Source: Desulfomonile tiedjei DSM 6799
GTDB taxonomy: Bacteria > Desulfobacterota > Desulfomonilia > Desulfomonilales > Desulfomonilaceae
DNA length: 64,000 bases
Assembly: GCF_000266945.1 (NCBI RefSeq)
Contig: NC_018025.1
Span: 930,001-994,000 of the forward strand
Direction: 5' to 3'
A program made the position numbers and the translations under genes. This document shows, one piece after another, positions 22,589-31,127 of this stretch. Numbering within the stretch: the stretch's first letter is position 1; each line of letters starts with the position of its first letter. The notes below the pieces were generated by a model that was not told the origin of the DNA, searched no databases, and saw nothing but the letters and a program-made list of their open reading frames with translations.

Positions 22589-23754
22589 GGTGCGCTCTGC
22601 GGAGGGAATTGCAGTCTTGCGGAACTGAGAGACTCAGGCCATACCACTCGCTTGCGGCCATTTTGCCATTGATAGATGACCGGGCGCTGGCGCACCTGGA
22701 TTCCCGATTCATCTACGCCGTATCTCCCGATCAGCGTAACCATATCCAGGCTGGACAACATCTCGCGAATCTTCTCGCGATCGATACCTCCTGCCCGAAG
22801 TATGGCCTCTGCTAGGATAACTCCTTCGGCATATCCATTCGCGGCAGGGTAAGATGGGTCGCGATTGTATTCCCGGCGAAACGAGTGCAAGAATTCCATC
22901 GCGCCGGGGTAAGAGGCCGCAACTTCTGGCTCCCAGACACCGCATCCCAGAGAGTAATCGGCGAGATCTCCTAAAACCTTGCCGTATTCCTCCAGGCTGG
23001 GGCCGGCCTGAGAGAGAAATATTCTGGGGGTCCAACTGACCCTGGCCAAAGCCCTTCTCACGGTAACAGCGTCGTCAAAATACCCCCAACACACAAGTGC
23101 TTGGGCGCCGGCATTGCGAGCCCGGCGGAGTTGTTCCTCAATGTCGTGTTTGTTCACGGTTTCCAGGAAGAGAATGTTCAAGCCAAAGCGGTCAGCCCAT
23201 TTCCGAGCATCCCTCGGTGAGCCCAACCTCATAAGCGCATCGTTCACCAGGATGGCCAGACGATTCAGACCGGACTCCGCCGCTAGCGTGAAAACAGCTT
23301 TGGTCCAATGCCTCTCCGGGGTGTTCACTCCAAAAACGTACCGGGGGCGAGAGTCCCAGACGCTCTCTATGATGGTCAGGGGCATTAGCGTGGGATAGCG
23401 ATATTCTTCCAGCACAGGAACCACGGCCCTGGAGATTACGCTGGAATACGGCCCGAACACGAAGTCAAACCGTTCACTTGACAACATCTCGCGATAGATC
23501 TTGACCGCTGTCTCGGGATCGCTGCGGTCATCATGGATGAGGAGATCCACGGGCCTACCCAGTATTCCGCCTTTAGCGTTTTGTTTATTTGCCCAAAGTT
23601 GGAGCCCGTCTGCATACATCCTGCCCATGGGAGCGTATCGACCGGTGAGACCGGCGGACACTCCGATCCGAACAGGATCGAGGGCCCGTGCTGATCCCGC
23701 GGCCAGGCACAACGAGGCCACGAGAAGAAGCATCACTTTATTCCCAAGACGCAT
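22585..23754 (-). CDS. Orphan periplasmic binding protein, branched-chain amino acid/urea type (paralogue 2)
   Basis: A 389-residue type I periplasmic binding protein, first gene of the minus-strand sensory operon. The start is placed at the ATG at 23754, which has an AGGGAGGG ribosome site 5 nt upstream; an in-frame start 33 nt further upstream is less likely. Signal peptide MRLGNKVMLLLVASLCLAAG, cleaved near SARA-LDP. Shares with its downstream paralogue the motifs YAPMGRMYADGLQLWANKQN, GGILGRPVDLLIHDD and FDFVFGPYSS, and the ILVNDALMRLGSPRDA segment. As in the paralogue, no transport partners are present locally. Confidence 0.87.
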   Translation of the reverse strand: MRLGNKVMLLLVASLCLAAGSARALDPVRIGVSAGLTGRYAPMGRMYADGLQLWANKQNAKGGILGRPVDLLIHDDRSDPETAVKIYREMLSSERFDFVFGPYSSVISRAVVPVLEEYRYPTLMPLTIIESVWDSRPRYVFGVNTPERHWTKAVFTLAAESGLNRLAILVNDALMRLGSPRDARKWADRFGLNILFLETVNKHDIEEQLRRARNAGAQALVCWGYFDDAVTVRRALARVSWTPRIFLSQAGPSLEEYGKVLGDLADYSLGCGVWEPEVAASYPGAMEFLHSFRREYNRDPSYPAANGYAEGVILAEAILRAGGIDREKIREMLSSLDMVTLIGRYGVDESGIQVRQRPVIYQWQNGRKRVVWPESLSSARLQFPPQSAP

Positions 23755-24139
23755 CTGAACCCTCCCTGGTACAACCTCGCGAGACAATACCGGATGGTCA
23801 AGCTATTTGTGACCTGGCTTGATTCGTCAGTATAATTCATGTCGGTAATTTCACCAAAGTCTTCGGCAAAAATCGGCACTGAGAAAATTGTCCATACACG
23901 AGGAAACGGAAGAGACAAGACGAAATACTTATTTGAGTAGCAGTCAACCAGGAAGACCCCATGTGTCTGGAAGATAGGGAAACAAGACCCTACGAATGCT
24001 AATTGTGAGTAATTACTACATACATATTGCCTCGAAGATCGTTGCATCGGTCATCGACTGTCCCATAATCACGAAGACTCCTAGAAGTGTGCAGTATTAA
24101 CATTGCATCGTGCCAAGAGATGTGTTTCTTCAGACATTC

Positions 24140-24155
24140 TGGCACGACACGTGCA
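24140..24155 (+). promoter_or_regulatory. Candidate sigma-54 promoter
   Basis: TGGCAC-GACAC-GTGCA has the GG-N10-GC core of -24/-12 promoters; only the first T of the TTGC box differs. It lies about 225 bp upstream of the histidine kinase gene and between two operons that both encode sigma-54 activators. The rest of the 23755-24378 gap contains no gene I can support. An upstream half-site CGTGCCA at 24111 forms an inverted repeat with its -24 box. Confidence 0.6.
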
Positions 24156-24378
24156 TGCGGTCAGATAATCTGTTCGTCCTGGATATCGGCTGCCACGAGG
24201 CGAACGGTCTCGGGAGTTTGGCTCAGGTTGACCGAATTCCGCCGGTCAAGTATCGTAATGGAGCGAAAGAACGACGTTGTGATTCCGCGTTCTCTGCCTT
24301 CTCTGTCATGACCCTCTTTTTGCGCGGGGTGCCAATGAACGTCCGGGGTTGCCCGGAATTTCGAAACGGATACGTCTC

Positions 24379-26592
24379 ATGTTTTCCAGCATTCGATCGA
24401 AGCTTATCGCCATTTTCATCTTTCTCATTGGGCTTCCGTTGTTGCTGTCGGGCTATTCCGCTTACGAAGCTGCCTCTCGAGCAATTTTGGCGCAGACTGA
24501 AGAGCAACTTGGCAATCTCGCTTTGAAGACCGCACAACAGATCGATAGCTTTGTTGACGGTGCTCGAAACGAGATCCGGCTCTTGTCCGATTCTCCGTTC
24601 ATTCAACTGTCTTTTCTGCAATATGAGTTCGGTCAGCGTTTGGATACGGTCCGACGCTTACTGAATGATTACGTCAAAGAGCACGCTCAAGTGAAGAGTA
24701 TCGTTCTTGTGAATCTTGAAGGAGTGCCCATCCTGTCCGTACCTGCGGAACCGCCTGTGGACGGACAACTCCCCCCACCCGGCGAATGGTTCCGGGCTGT
24801 GCTGAAGAAAGGGCAGTATCTCTCGGACTTGCCCGTTAATTATGACCTTTCAAATTCCACGCTGTATCTGGCACAGACCGTACACGACTTCGAGGATCGG
24901 ACGAGCCCCGTTGGAGTCATCATCTTCAACATTAGGGCCACTGCCTTCACTGACTTTGTATCATCCCTCAAACTGGGTCTCGGAGGCTATGGGTTTCTCA
25001 TGCATCGTGACGGTCATGTGATATACCACCCGGACGCGCGGTGGCTCAATGGTAAGGAATATCTTGAAAGTGGAGATACCCGCTTAGAAAAACAGATCAG
25101 TCGCATGATGATGGGCGAAAAAGGATTTGGCGATTATACGTTCGATCGCGAGGAAAAGTATTTCGTGTATACTCCGTGCCGCACGCGAGACTGGAGCGTT
25201 TGCATTAGCGTCTTGAAGCCTGAGCTGATGGCCGATGTTGTCAAACTCCGCAGGCAGATGATCGCTTTTCTGGCTGTGGTCATCGGCATCAGCGTTCCGA
25301 TCTCGTACCTCTTCATCCGCGGGATCACGCGGCCGGTGAAGCAACTGATGGAAGGGGCAGGTGCCATAGCCAGGGGAGATCTGGATCAGACGATAAACAT
25401 AAGGTCCAATGACGAACTGAAGGCATTAGCCGAGGAATTCAACCTCATGGCCAAGCAGCTCAAGACGAGCATGGGACAAATACTCGAGCTCAAGGCCTTC
25501 AATGAAGATGTGCTCAGGAGCGTGTCCAGTGGGATCATTACCGTCGATCGCTACTGCAATCTGACTTCGCACAATAGCAGCGCGGAGACAATCCTGGGGG
25601 CACTTCCTGAGGAAGACGGGAAGGATCGATGGGAGGACGCTCGAGAAGTCATGGAGCTGCTGAAGATAACGCTGGAGAGTGGTGCACCGATTCAGGATCA
25701 GGAGTTGACTCTGGTGCGAGGCAATGGTGCAAAGAACATCCTCGGGGTGAATACGGCGCTCCTCAGAGATGGAGCCGATCAGATTGTCGGTGCAATCGCC
25801 GAGATACGAGATATCACGCGGCGCAAAGGCGTAGAAGAGCAGATGCTGCGCATTGAGAAACTGGCGTCCTTGGGTGAGCTTTCCGCTGGTGTTGCCCACG
25901 AAATACGAAATCCTTTGGCAGGAATCAAAACGAGCATGCAAGTCCTCGCGAAAAGGAGAGGAACCGATGCGGAGCGAATGCTGATCGACGGCGTATTGGA
26001 TGAAATCAATCGACTGAACACTATCGTCACCGACTTACTGAAGTTTTCTCGTCCTTCACCTCCTGTGTTCGTCCCCTCGGATCTTCGCGTGATCCTGGAG
26101 AAGACGGTCGATCTTGTGTGGAAGAGTATGCGAACGTGCGACATCGAGCTTGAGCATCTCCACGAAGAAGGATTGCCGCAGGTCATGATCGATCGGGAAC
26201 AAGTGCAACAGGTATTTCTCAATCTGTTGCTCAACGCGATCAAAGCTATGAAGCAGGGAGGCAAACTCGCGCTTGTCATGAAACAGGTTTGCGATGAGGC
26301 TGCAGAGCCTTTCCCAGGGGGAGACGAGCCGGCCTGTTTCGAGACATCGTCGTATGTTCAGGTCGAGTTTATCGACACCGGATGCGGAATTAGTGCCGAA
26401 GATCTCCCCAGAGTGTTCGATCCTTTTTTTACGAGCGACCCGAGTGGCACGGGATTGGGATTGTCCATTGCGCACAAGCTCCTTGAAGAGAATAGGGGGA
26501 CGATTTCCATCGAGAGTGAGCTGGGGAAGGGGACACGAGTAATTATACGTCTGCCCGCCGGAGGAGGACCCTCATCCACAAGTAGATCGTAG
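24379..26592 (+). CDS. Membrane sensor histidine kinase (Cache-HAMP-PAS-HisKA-HATPase)
   Basis: About 737 residues from the ATG at 24379; an alternative TTG at 24349 would add ten residues. TM1 KLIAIFIFLIGLPLLLSGY, a periplasmic dCache-like domain (about residues 35-285, with YGFLMHRDGHVIYHP), TM2 MIAFLAVVIGISVPISYLFI, HAMP (TRPVKQLMEGAGAIARGDL), PAS (about 375-490), HisKA with VAHEIRNPLAGIKTSMQ, and HATPase_c motifs LLLNAIKAM, DTGCGISAED and GTGLGLSI. The NtrB/AtoS-like architecture fits partnership with the NtrC-type regulator that begins 28 bp downstream. It probably autophosphorylates on the HisKA His in response to a small periplasmic ligand. Driven by the candidate sigma-54 promoter at 24140, so possibly autoregulated. 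Confidence 0.92.
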   Translation: MFSSIRSKLIAIFIFLIGLPLLLSGYSAYEAASRAILAQTEEQLGNLALKTAQQIDSFVDGARNEIRLLSDSPFIQLSFLQYEFGQRLDTVRRLLNDYVKEHAQVKSIVLVNLEGVPILSVPAEPPVDGQLPPPGEWFRAVLKKGQYLSDLPVNYDLSNSTLYLAQTVHDFEDRTSPVGVIIFNIRATAFTDFVSSLKLGLGGYGFLMHRDGHVIYHPDARWLNGKEYLESGDTRLEKQISRMMMGEKGFGDYTFDREEKYFVYTPCRTRDWSVCISVLKPELMADVVKLRRQMIAFLAVVIGISVPISYLFIRGITRPVKQLMEGAGAIARGDLDQTINIRSNDELKALAEEFNLMAKQLKTSMGQILELKAFNEDVLRSVSSGIITVDRYCNLTSHNSSAETILGALPEEDGKDRWEDAREVMELLKITLESGAPIQDQELTLVRGNGAKNILGVNTALLRDGADQIVGAIAEIRDITRRKGVEEQMLRIEKLASLGELSAGVAHEIRNPLAGIKTSMQVLAKRRGTDAERMLIDGVLDEINRLNTIVTDLLKFSRPSPPVFVPSDLRVILEKTVDLVWKSMRTCDIELEHLHEEGLPQVMIDREQVQQVFLNLLLNAIKAMKQGGKLALVMKQVCDEAAEPFPGGDEPACFETSSYVQVEFIDTGCGISAEDLPRVFDPFFTSDPSGTGLGLSIAHKLLEENRGTISIESELGKGTRVIIRLPAGGGPSSTSRS

Positions 26593-26620
26593 AATAGCGA
26601 ACTGTGCCAAGGAGAGCATC

Positions 26621-28012
26621 ATGTCGCCGGATCGGATATTGATCGTTGATGATGAAAGAGTGTTGCGTCAATCGCTTAAGATAGACCTGGAGGAAGACGG
26701 GTTTGAGGTCGAGATTCTCGGGAGTGGTGAAGAGGCAATCGAGCGTCTCGATGCCATTCAGCCTCATCTGGTGCTCCTGGACTTGAGGTTGCCGGGCATG
26801 GACGGCACGCAAGTGCTCGAGGCGATTCGACATGAGCATGAAGATCTCCCTGTCATCATCATGACTGCGTACGGCGACACTCAGACCACGGTCGAAGCGA
26901 TCAAACGTGGAGCTGACAATTTCATCAACAAGCCGTTCGAGCTTCATGAGTTGAAAGAGCTGATAACGAGAGCACTGGAAAGCCAAAAGCAACGACGCGA
27001 GTTCGAATACCTCAAATACCAGCAGCGCCGTTTGCATCGCTTCTGCGATTTGGTGGGTGAAAGTCCTAAAATTGTATCGATTTACGAGAAAATCGAACTG
27101 CTCGCGGAGACTGATTGTACTGTGCTCATTCGTGGCGAAAGCGGCACGGGCAAAGAACTCGTGGCAGGTGCAATCCACTATAAGAGCAGGCGAGCAAAAG
27201 CACCGTTGATGGAAATCAACTGCGCCTCTCTGCCGGAATCCCTGCTGGAGAGTGAGCTTTTCGGATATGAGAAAGGGGCATTCACCGACGCCAAACACAG
27301 AAAAAACGGGCTGTTTGAGCTCGCTGACGGAGGCACCATTTTCCTGGATGAAATAGGCGAAATGCCGCTCTCCATTCAGGCTAAGCTTCTGCGGTTTCTG
27401 GAAAAGAAGCAGTTCAAACGGCTCGGTAGCACTGAGGACCTCAAAGTGGATGCCCGCATTATCGCCGCGACGAATAGAGATCTGGCCAAAGCGATCTCCG
27501 ACTCTGCGTTTCGGGAAGACCTCTATTATCGGCTCAATGTCGTCACCCTAAATCTGCCGCCGCTGAGGGAGCGTACAGAAGACATCATTCTCTTAGCGAA
27601 CTATTTCCTGAACGAATTTTGTCGAGACATGGGAAAAGCGCAGTTAACGTTTTCCGATGAGGTCACGGAATTACTTCCTACGCTCCCGTGGCGTGGAAAC
27701 GTTCGGGAATTGCGAAATGTCATTGAACGGGCTGTCATTTTCGCGAAAGGCACTACCATTACCAGGGATCTGCTTCCTCAGGAGATGAGGAACTACGCAC
27801 CAATGAAACCGATGGACTTTGTTCAAAGTGCGCGCGAAACGCAGAGTCTTTCCATTGAAGATGTACTTGCCCAAGTGGAGCAAGACATCATCGATGACGC
27901 CCTCCGACAGACAGGGGGAAACATGTCTCGTGCAGCGAAATTGCTCGGAATCAGCCGGTTTTCTCTCATTCGGCGTATCGACCGGCTGCGGAAAGACCAT
28001 AGCGTGACATAA
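26621..28012 (+). CDS. NtrC-family sigma-54-dependent response regulator (GAFTDA variant)
   Basis: A 463-residue cytoplasmic regulator. REC domain (residues 1-120) with RILIVDDE, the phospho-acceptor in VLLDLRLPG, and the conserved NKPF Lys region; AAA+ domain with Walker A GESGTGKE and Walker B FLDEIGE; C-terminal Fis-like HTH ([19 protein letters not shown]). The loop that touches sigma-54 reads GAFTDA (residues 219-224) instead of GAFTGA. Such variants occur naturally, but the position is important for promoter opening. Partner kinase is the gene immediately upstream. Likely acts on the candidate -24/-12 promoters in this window. Confidence 0.93.
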   Translation: MSPDRILIVDDERVLRQSLKIDLEEDGFEVEILGSGEEAIERLDAIQPHLVLLDLRLPGMDGTQVLEAIRHEHEDLPVIIMTAYGDTQTTVEAIKRGADNFINKPFELHELKELITRALESQKQRREFEYLKYQQRRLHRFCDLVGESPKIVSIYEKIELLAETDCTVLIRGESGTGKELVAGAIHYKSRRAKAPLMEINCASLPESLLESELFGYEKGAFTDAKHRKNGLFELADGGTIFLDEIGEMPLSIQAKLLRFLEKKQFKRLGSTEDLKVDARIIAATNRDLAKAISDSAFREDLYYRLNVVTLNLPPLRERTEDIILLANYFLNEFCRDMGKAQLTFSDEVTELLPTLPWRGNVRELRNVIERAVIFAKGTTITRDLLPQEMRNYAPMKPMDFVQSARETQSLSIEDVLAQVEQDIIDDALRQTGGNMSRAAKLLGISRFSLIRRIDRLRKDHSVT

Positions 28013-28045
28013 CTACCCACGGTTAACCACGTGAAAGGATCGACG

Positions 28046-29032
28046 ATGAGCCCGCTCTCCCGCAGATGTCCGTTGACGGCCTGGCTGCTTCTGAGCTCCC
28101 TCTTCCTGGCGCTTCCTGCTCAGATCGCACCTAATTGCCTTGCCGAAGTCAACAGCGGGAGGAAGCCTGTGATCGCGACGATAACCTGGCGTGGGCAAAC
28201 GGAGGCTGAGCGCGGCTTTATTGACGGTTTGAGAGAAAAAGTTCATGAACCGACCATTCTCACATTCGATGCAAATCAATCTCGTGCGGCCGTGGAAGAA
28301 ATTCTCGAATCGCTTGGGAGTCGGCACATTGATTTGATCTACGTTTTCGGGACTACCGCGACCCAACTCGTTCTGTCCAGGGTCAAGAATATCCCCGTAG
28401 TCTTCAACATTGTCTCACGTCCCGTGGCCTCGGGAATTATTGCCGACAGGCAACGATCAGGTAACAATGCTACAGGAGTCAGCCTTGAAATACCCGTGCA
28501 CCACCAGTTGAAAGCCTTGAAGAAAGTAGTCGATTTCAGAGTATTGGGGGTCATCTACAACCCACGGGAACTGAACTCCGTGATTCACACCCGGATGGTC
28601 AGGGATCTGGAAGTACCCATGGGATTTCGTCTCGAAGAATTTTGCATTCGCAACGCGACAGATATCCCTCGTGTATTGGGAGATCTGAAGGGGAGGGCAG
28701 ATGCTGTCTACATCCCGGCAGATTCATTCTCCATATCCTTTGGGAAGGAAATCATGACGCTGGTCAACGGCTTCAACATCCCGTCACTGAGCGCCGCTGA
28801 AAGTATGGTTCCGGAGAATGGAGTACTGCTGGCACTCGTGCCGGATTACTATCAGTTGGGTCGAATGGCTGCCGAAAAAGGTGCTCGTATTCTGGCCGGT
28901 GACGCTCCGGGAGAGATTCCCTCCTCCTGTCCTGAATATTTCCGAATGTGGGTCAACATGCGGACCGCACGTCAGATCAACATCCAGATTCCTCTCTCTC
29001 TATTGATGATAGCTGACAAAATAGTCCGATGA
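28046..29032 (+). CDS. ABC-type substrate-binding protein (PF04392-like), orphan
   Basis: 328 residues from the ATG at 28046, which has an AAAGGA site; the in-frame GTG at 28031 is less likely. A signal peptide (TAWLLLSSLFLALPAQIAPN) is followed by a two-lobed binding fold typical of the ABC_sub_bind family (TrpX-like): PVIATITWRG, IDLIYVFGTTATQL, IPVVFNIVSRPVASGI, then ADAVYIPADS. No permease or ATPase follows. It is the third gene of the kinase-regulator operon (33 bp gap), so it may feed the sensor kinase rather than a transporter. Ligand unknown. Confidence 0.83.
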   Translation: MSPLSRRCPLTAWLLLSSLFLALPAQIAPNCLAEVNSGRKPVIATITWRGQTEAERGFIDGLREKVHEPTILTFDANQSRAAVEEILESLGSRHIDLIYVFGTTATQLVLSRVKNIPVVFNIVSRPVASGIIADRQRSGNNATGVSLEIPVHHQLKALKKVVDFRVLGVIYNPRELNSVIHTRMVRDLEVPMGFRLEEFCIRNATDIPRVLGDLKGRADAVYIPADSFSISFGKEIMTLVNGFNIPSLSAAESMVPENGVLLALVPDYYQLGRMAAEKGARILAGDAPGEIPSSCPEYFRMWVNMRTARQINIQIPLSLLMIADKIVR

Positions 29033-29168
29033 GCGACGATTTCTTCTGGGTTCTGGGTTCATAATACAGAACCAGCTACCGAATGAACCCCAAAGATTGC
29101 CAAGCTTGGCTTCAAGAGCAGCCTGCATGGTGTACCCCATCCGACTTTTATCGTGGTCATCAAGCCAT

Positions 29169-29350
29169 AGTAATTGCCAAAATTGATGTCCGATTGAGGA
29201 TGGGAGTATTGGTGGGTGCCGGCCTCCGTGCCGGCACATCTTCAATATGATCAATGATATCGATAGAATGGACCGGCAGGGACGCCGGTCCCTACCAATA
29301 TCCTGTAATTCACACGCGGGATAAACGACAGAATTTTTGGCACTGACTAT
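29169..29350. repeat. MITE-like palindromic element, copy F (inverted relative to copy A)
   Basis: Terminal repeats AGTAATTGCCAAAATT (29169-29184) and AATTTTTGGCACTGACT (29332-29348), with interior REP forms GTGCCGGCCTCCGTGCCGGC near 29216 and ACCGGCAGGGACGCCGGT near 29272. The reverse complement aligns almost base for base with 3535-3720, including the ATTCTGTCGTTTATCC and GAATTACAGGATATTGG segments. The rest of 29033-29634 contains no supported gene. Confidence 0.8.
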
Positions 29351-29634
29351 AACTCTCATCATTTCCGATTATTTTCGCTTTGGCCAACATCCGTGGGGTG
29401 AGCGACAAGTTCGGGTCTCAGAACTGTTCGCTTCGCGCACACCTTACGTGTGCGGACATCGCACAGTGTCATCACCGAGATTTCCTCTGTGTTACCCGAA
29501 GTAAGATGAGCCACTGCAAAATAACGAGAGAAAGTTCATCTGTCCGGTCTGGCATAAATCTTGATGTCAGTATGGCGAATCCGAGACACCGAGACAGATT
29601 GGCATCAATGGCCGAATCCGAAAGGAGAGATGAC

Positions 29635-30648
29635 ATGGAGCATGGTTCCCAGGTGAAAGGTGGCTGCAAAACGGGCCGGCGCGACTTCCTCACACTGATG
29701 ACAGGCTTGGGTTGCGGCATGATCGTGGGCCATCCAGCAGGCCTTTGGGCTCAAACGACGCGAAGGATCTCAATTGCCACTGGTGGTATGGGAGGCGTCT
29801 ATTTCCCGATGGGAGGAGCTATAGCCGCTGTGATCAGCAAACATCTGCCAAATGTGGAGGCTACCGCCGAGGTCACGGCTGCATCGGTTGACAACTGCAA
29901 GCTCGTTGAAGCGAAACAGTCAGATCTCGGTATTGTCATGGGTGACGTGGCCTATGATGCATTTGCGGGAACCGGCAAATTCAAGAAGAAGCTTTCGCTC
30001 CGGAACATCGCGGTACTTTACCCGGGTCTCCTGCACGTGGTGACTCTGGAAGGAAAAGGAATCAAGAACATTGCGGACATGAAGGGCAAGACCATCTCCT
30101 CCGGTGCGCCGGGGAGCGGGACAGAGATCATGGCTTTGCGAATCCTCGAGGTAAACGGGATTAACCCCGAGAAAGACGTTAGAAGAGACAGACTCGGCGC
30201 ATCGGAATCCGCGGGAGCCCTGAAAGACGGAAAGATCGATGCGTACTTCTGGACGGGCGGTGTGCCAACCGCTTCTGTGCTCGATCTCGCTTGTTCCCCG
30301 GGAGTGAAGATGTGTGTCATCCAACATGGGGACTGCATCGAGAAAGTGACGTCGAAATATGGGCCTGTCTATTACTCGGCAACCATTCCGAAGGGAATAT
30401 ACTCCGGTGTAACCGAGGACGTTCCTGTGGCTGCAGTCGGCAATATTCTTGTCGTACGTCAAGACATGGACGAAAAGCTCGTTTACGACATACTTACCAC
30501 CATGTTTGACCGCAAAGACGAACTTGCGGCAGTGCACAAAGAAGCCGAAGGCTTTAGCGTCAAGAATGCGGCAACCGGTTCTCCAATTCCTTATCACAAA
30601 GGCGCGCAGAAGTATTACAAGGAGAAAGGCATCGAAGTCATGGCATGA
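29635..30648 (+). CDS. TAXI-family TRAP transporter solute receptor
   Basis: 337 residues from the ATG at 29635, which has a clear AAGGAGAG site 6 nt upstream; longer in-frame starts lack one. The N terminus GRRDFLTLMTGLGCG is a twin-arginine signal, giving a periplasmic receptor exported folded. The body matches the TAXI branch of TRAP receptors: RISIATGGMGGVYFPMGGAI and, further on, NIADMKGKTISSGAPGSGTE. It hands substrate (dicarboxylates, glutamate-like or other carboxylates in the family) to the fused permease two genes downstream. An upstream TGGCAT-N5-TTGAT sequence at 29550 was considered but lacks the -12 GC. First gene of the operon. Confidence 0.92.
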   Translation: MEHGSQVKGGCKTGRRDFLTLMTGLGCGMIVGHPAGLWAQTTRRISIATGGMGGVYFPMGGAIAAVISKHLPNVEATAEVTAASVDNCKLVEAKQSDLGIVMGDVAYDAFAGTGKFKKKLSLRNIAVLYPGLLHVVTLEGKGIKNIADMKGKTISSGAPGSGTEIMALRILEVNGINPEKDVRRDRLGASESAGALKDGKIDAYFWTGGVPTASVLDLACSPGVKMCVIQHGDCIEKVTSKYGPVYYSATIPKGIYSGVTEDVPVAAVGNILVVRQDMDEKLVYDILTTMFDRKDELAAVHKEAEGFSVKNAATGSPIPYHKGAQKYYKEKGIEVMA

Positions 30649-31124
30649 CCATCCATCTGCATAACAGGCGTAGAGTGGTGTTGTTGTGTATCTGCCTCTC
30701 TGCAGTACTTCTTCTGGCTTGGGGACTGCAAACGAATCTTCAGGTGGTTGAGATAGGAGATTCAGGCCCGTCACTACTTGTCCGCAATGGAAACCTCTTC
30801 TGTCATGAGTATACCCACTCCATGTATGGGGCGCAGGTAGTTGAGAAGTTCAGAATTGAAGACGGTCACTTCAGAATATTTCACGTGATGACGCAAAGCG
30901 ATGCAGTGCTTGAATACTTCGCAATAGAGAAGCGTGGCGAGCACAATGTGGATGGGACATTCCAGAAATTCAGCATCCCAGCCGCAAGCATCGGAAAACA
31001 TATACTGAAATTGGAGGATTATGAGCTGTCATTGGATAAGCCTGAGCAAAAAGGCGGGTCTATCCATGTGAAACTTCTACAGGTCCCTTTCTGGGCGTAC
31101 GCAGCACGCCTGATTCGGAGATAG
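30645..31124 (+). CDS. DUF1850 membrane-anchored protein of a TAXI-TRAP system
   Basis: A 159-residue protein with one N-terminal membrane segment (VVLLCICLSAVLLLAWGL) and an extracytoplasmic domain containing FCHEYTHSMYGAQVVEKFRI. Genes of this kind are recurrent companions of TAXI receptors and fused TRAP permeases, with no established biochemical role. Here it overlaps the receptor gene by 4 bp (ATGA) and precedes the permease by 3 bp, so it is tightly co-translated. Confidence 0.8.
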   Translation: MTIHLHNRRRVVLLCICLSAVLLLAWGLQTNLQVVEIGDSGPSLLVRNGNLFCHEYTHSMYGAQVVEKFRIEDGHFRIFHVMTQSDAVLEYFAIEKRGEHNVDGTFQKFSIPAASIGKHILKLEDYELSLDKPEQKGGSIHVKLLQVPFWAYAARLIRR

Positions 31125-31127
31125 CCA

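Noticed and set aside
29550-29564. Possible sigma-54 promoter upstream of the TAXI operon
   Set aside because: TGGCAT-N5-TTGAT keeps the GG but lacks the essential GC of the -12 element.
29380-29634. 85-codon extension of the TAXI receptor to an upstream start
   Set aside because: The extension has no ribosome site and would bury the twin-arginine signal; the ATG at 29635 has AAGGAGAG and puts the signal at the N terminus.
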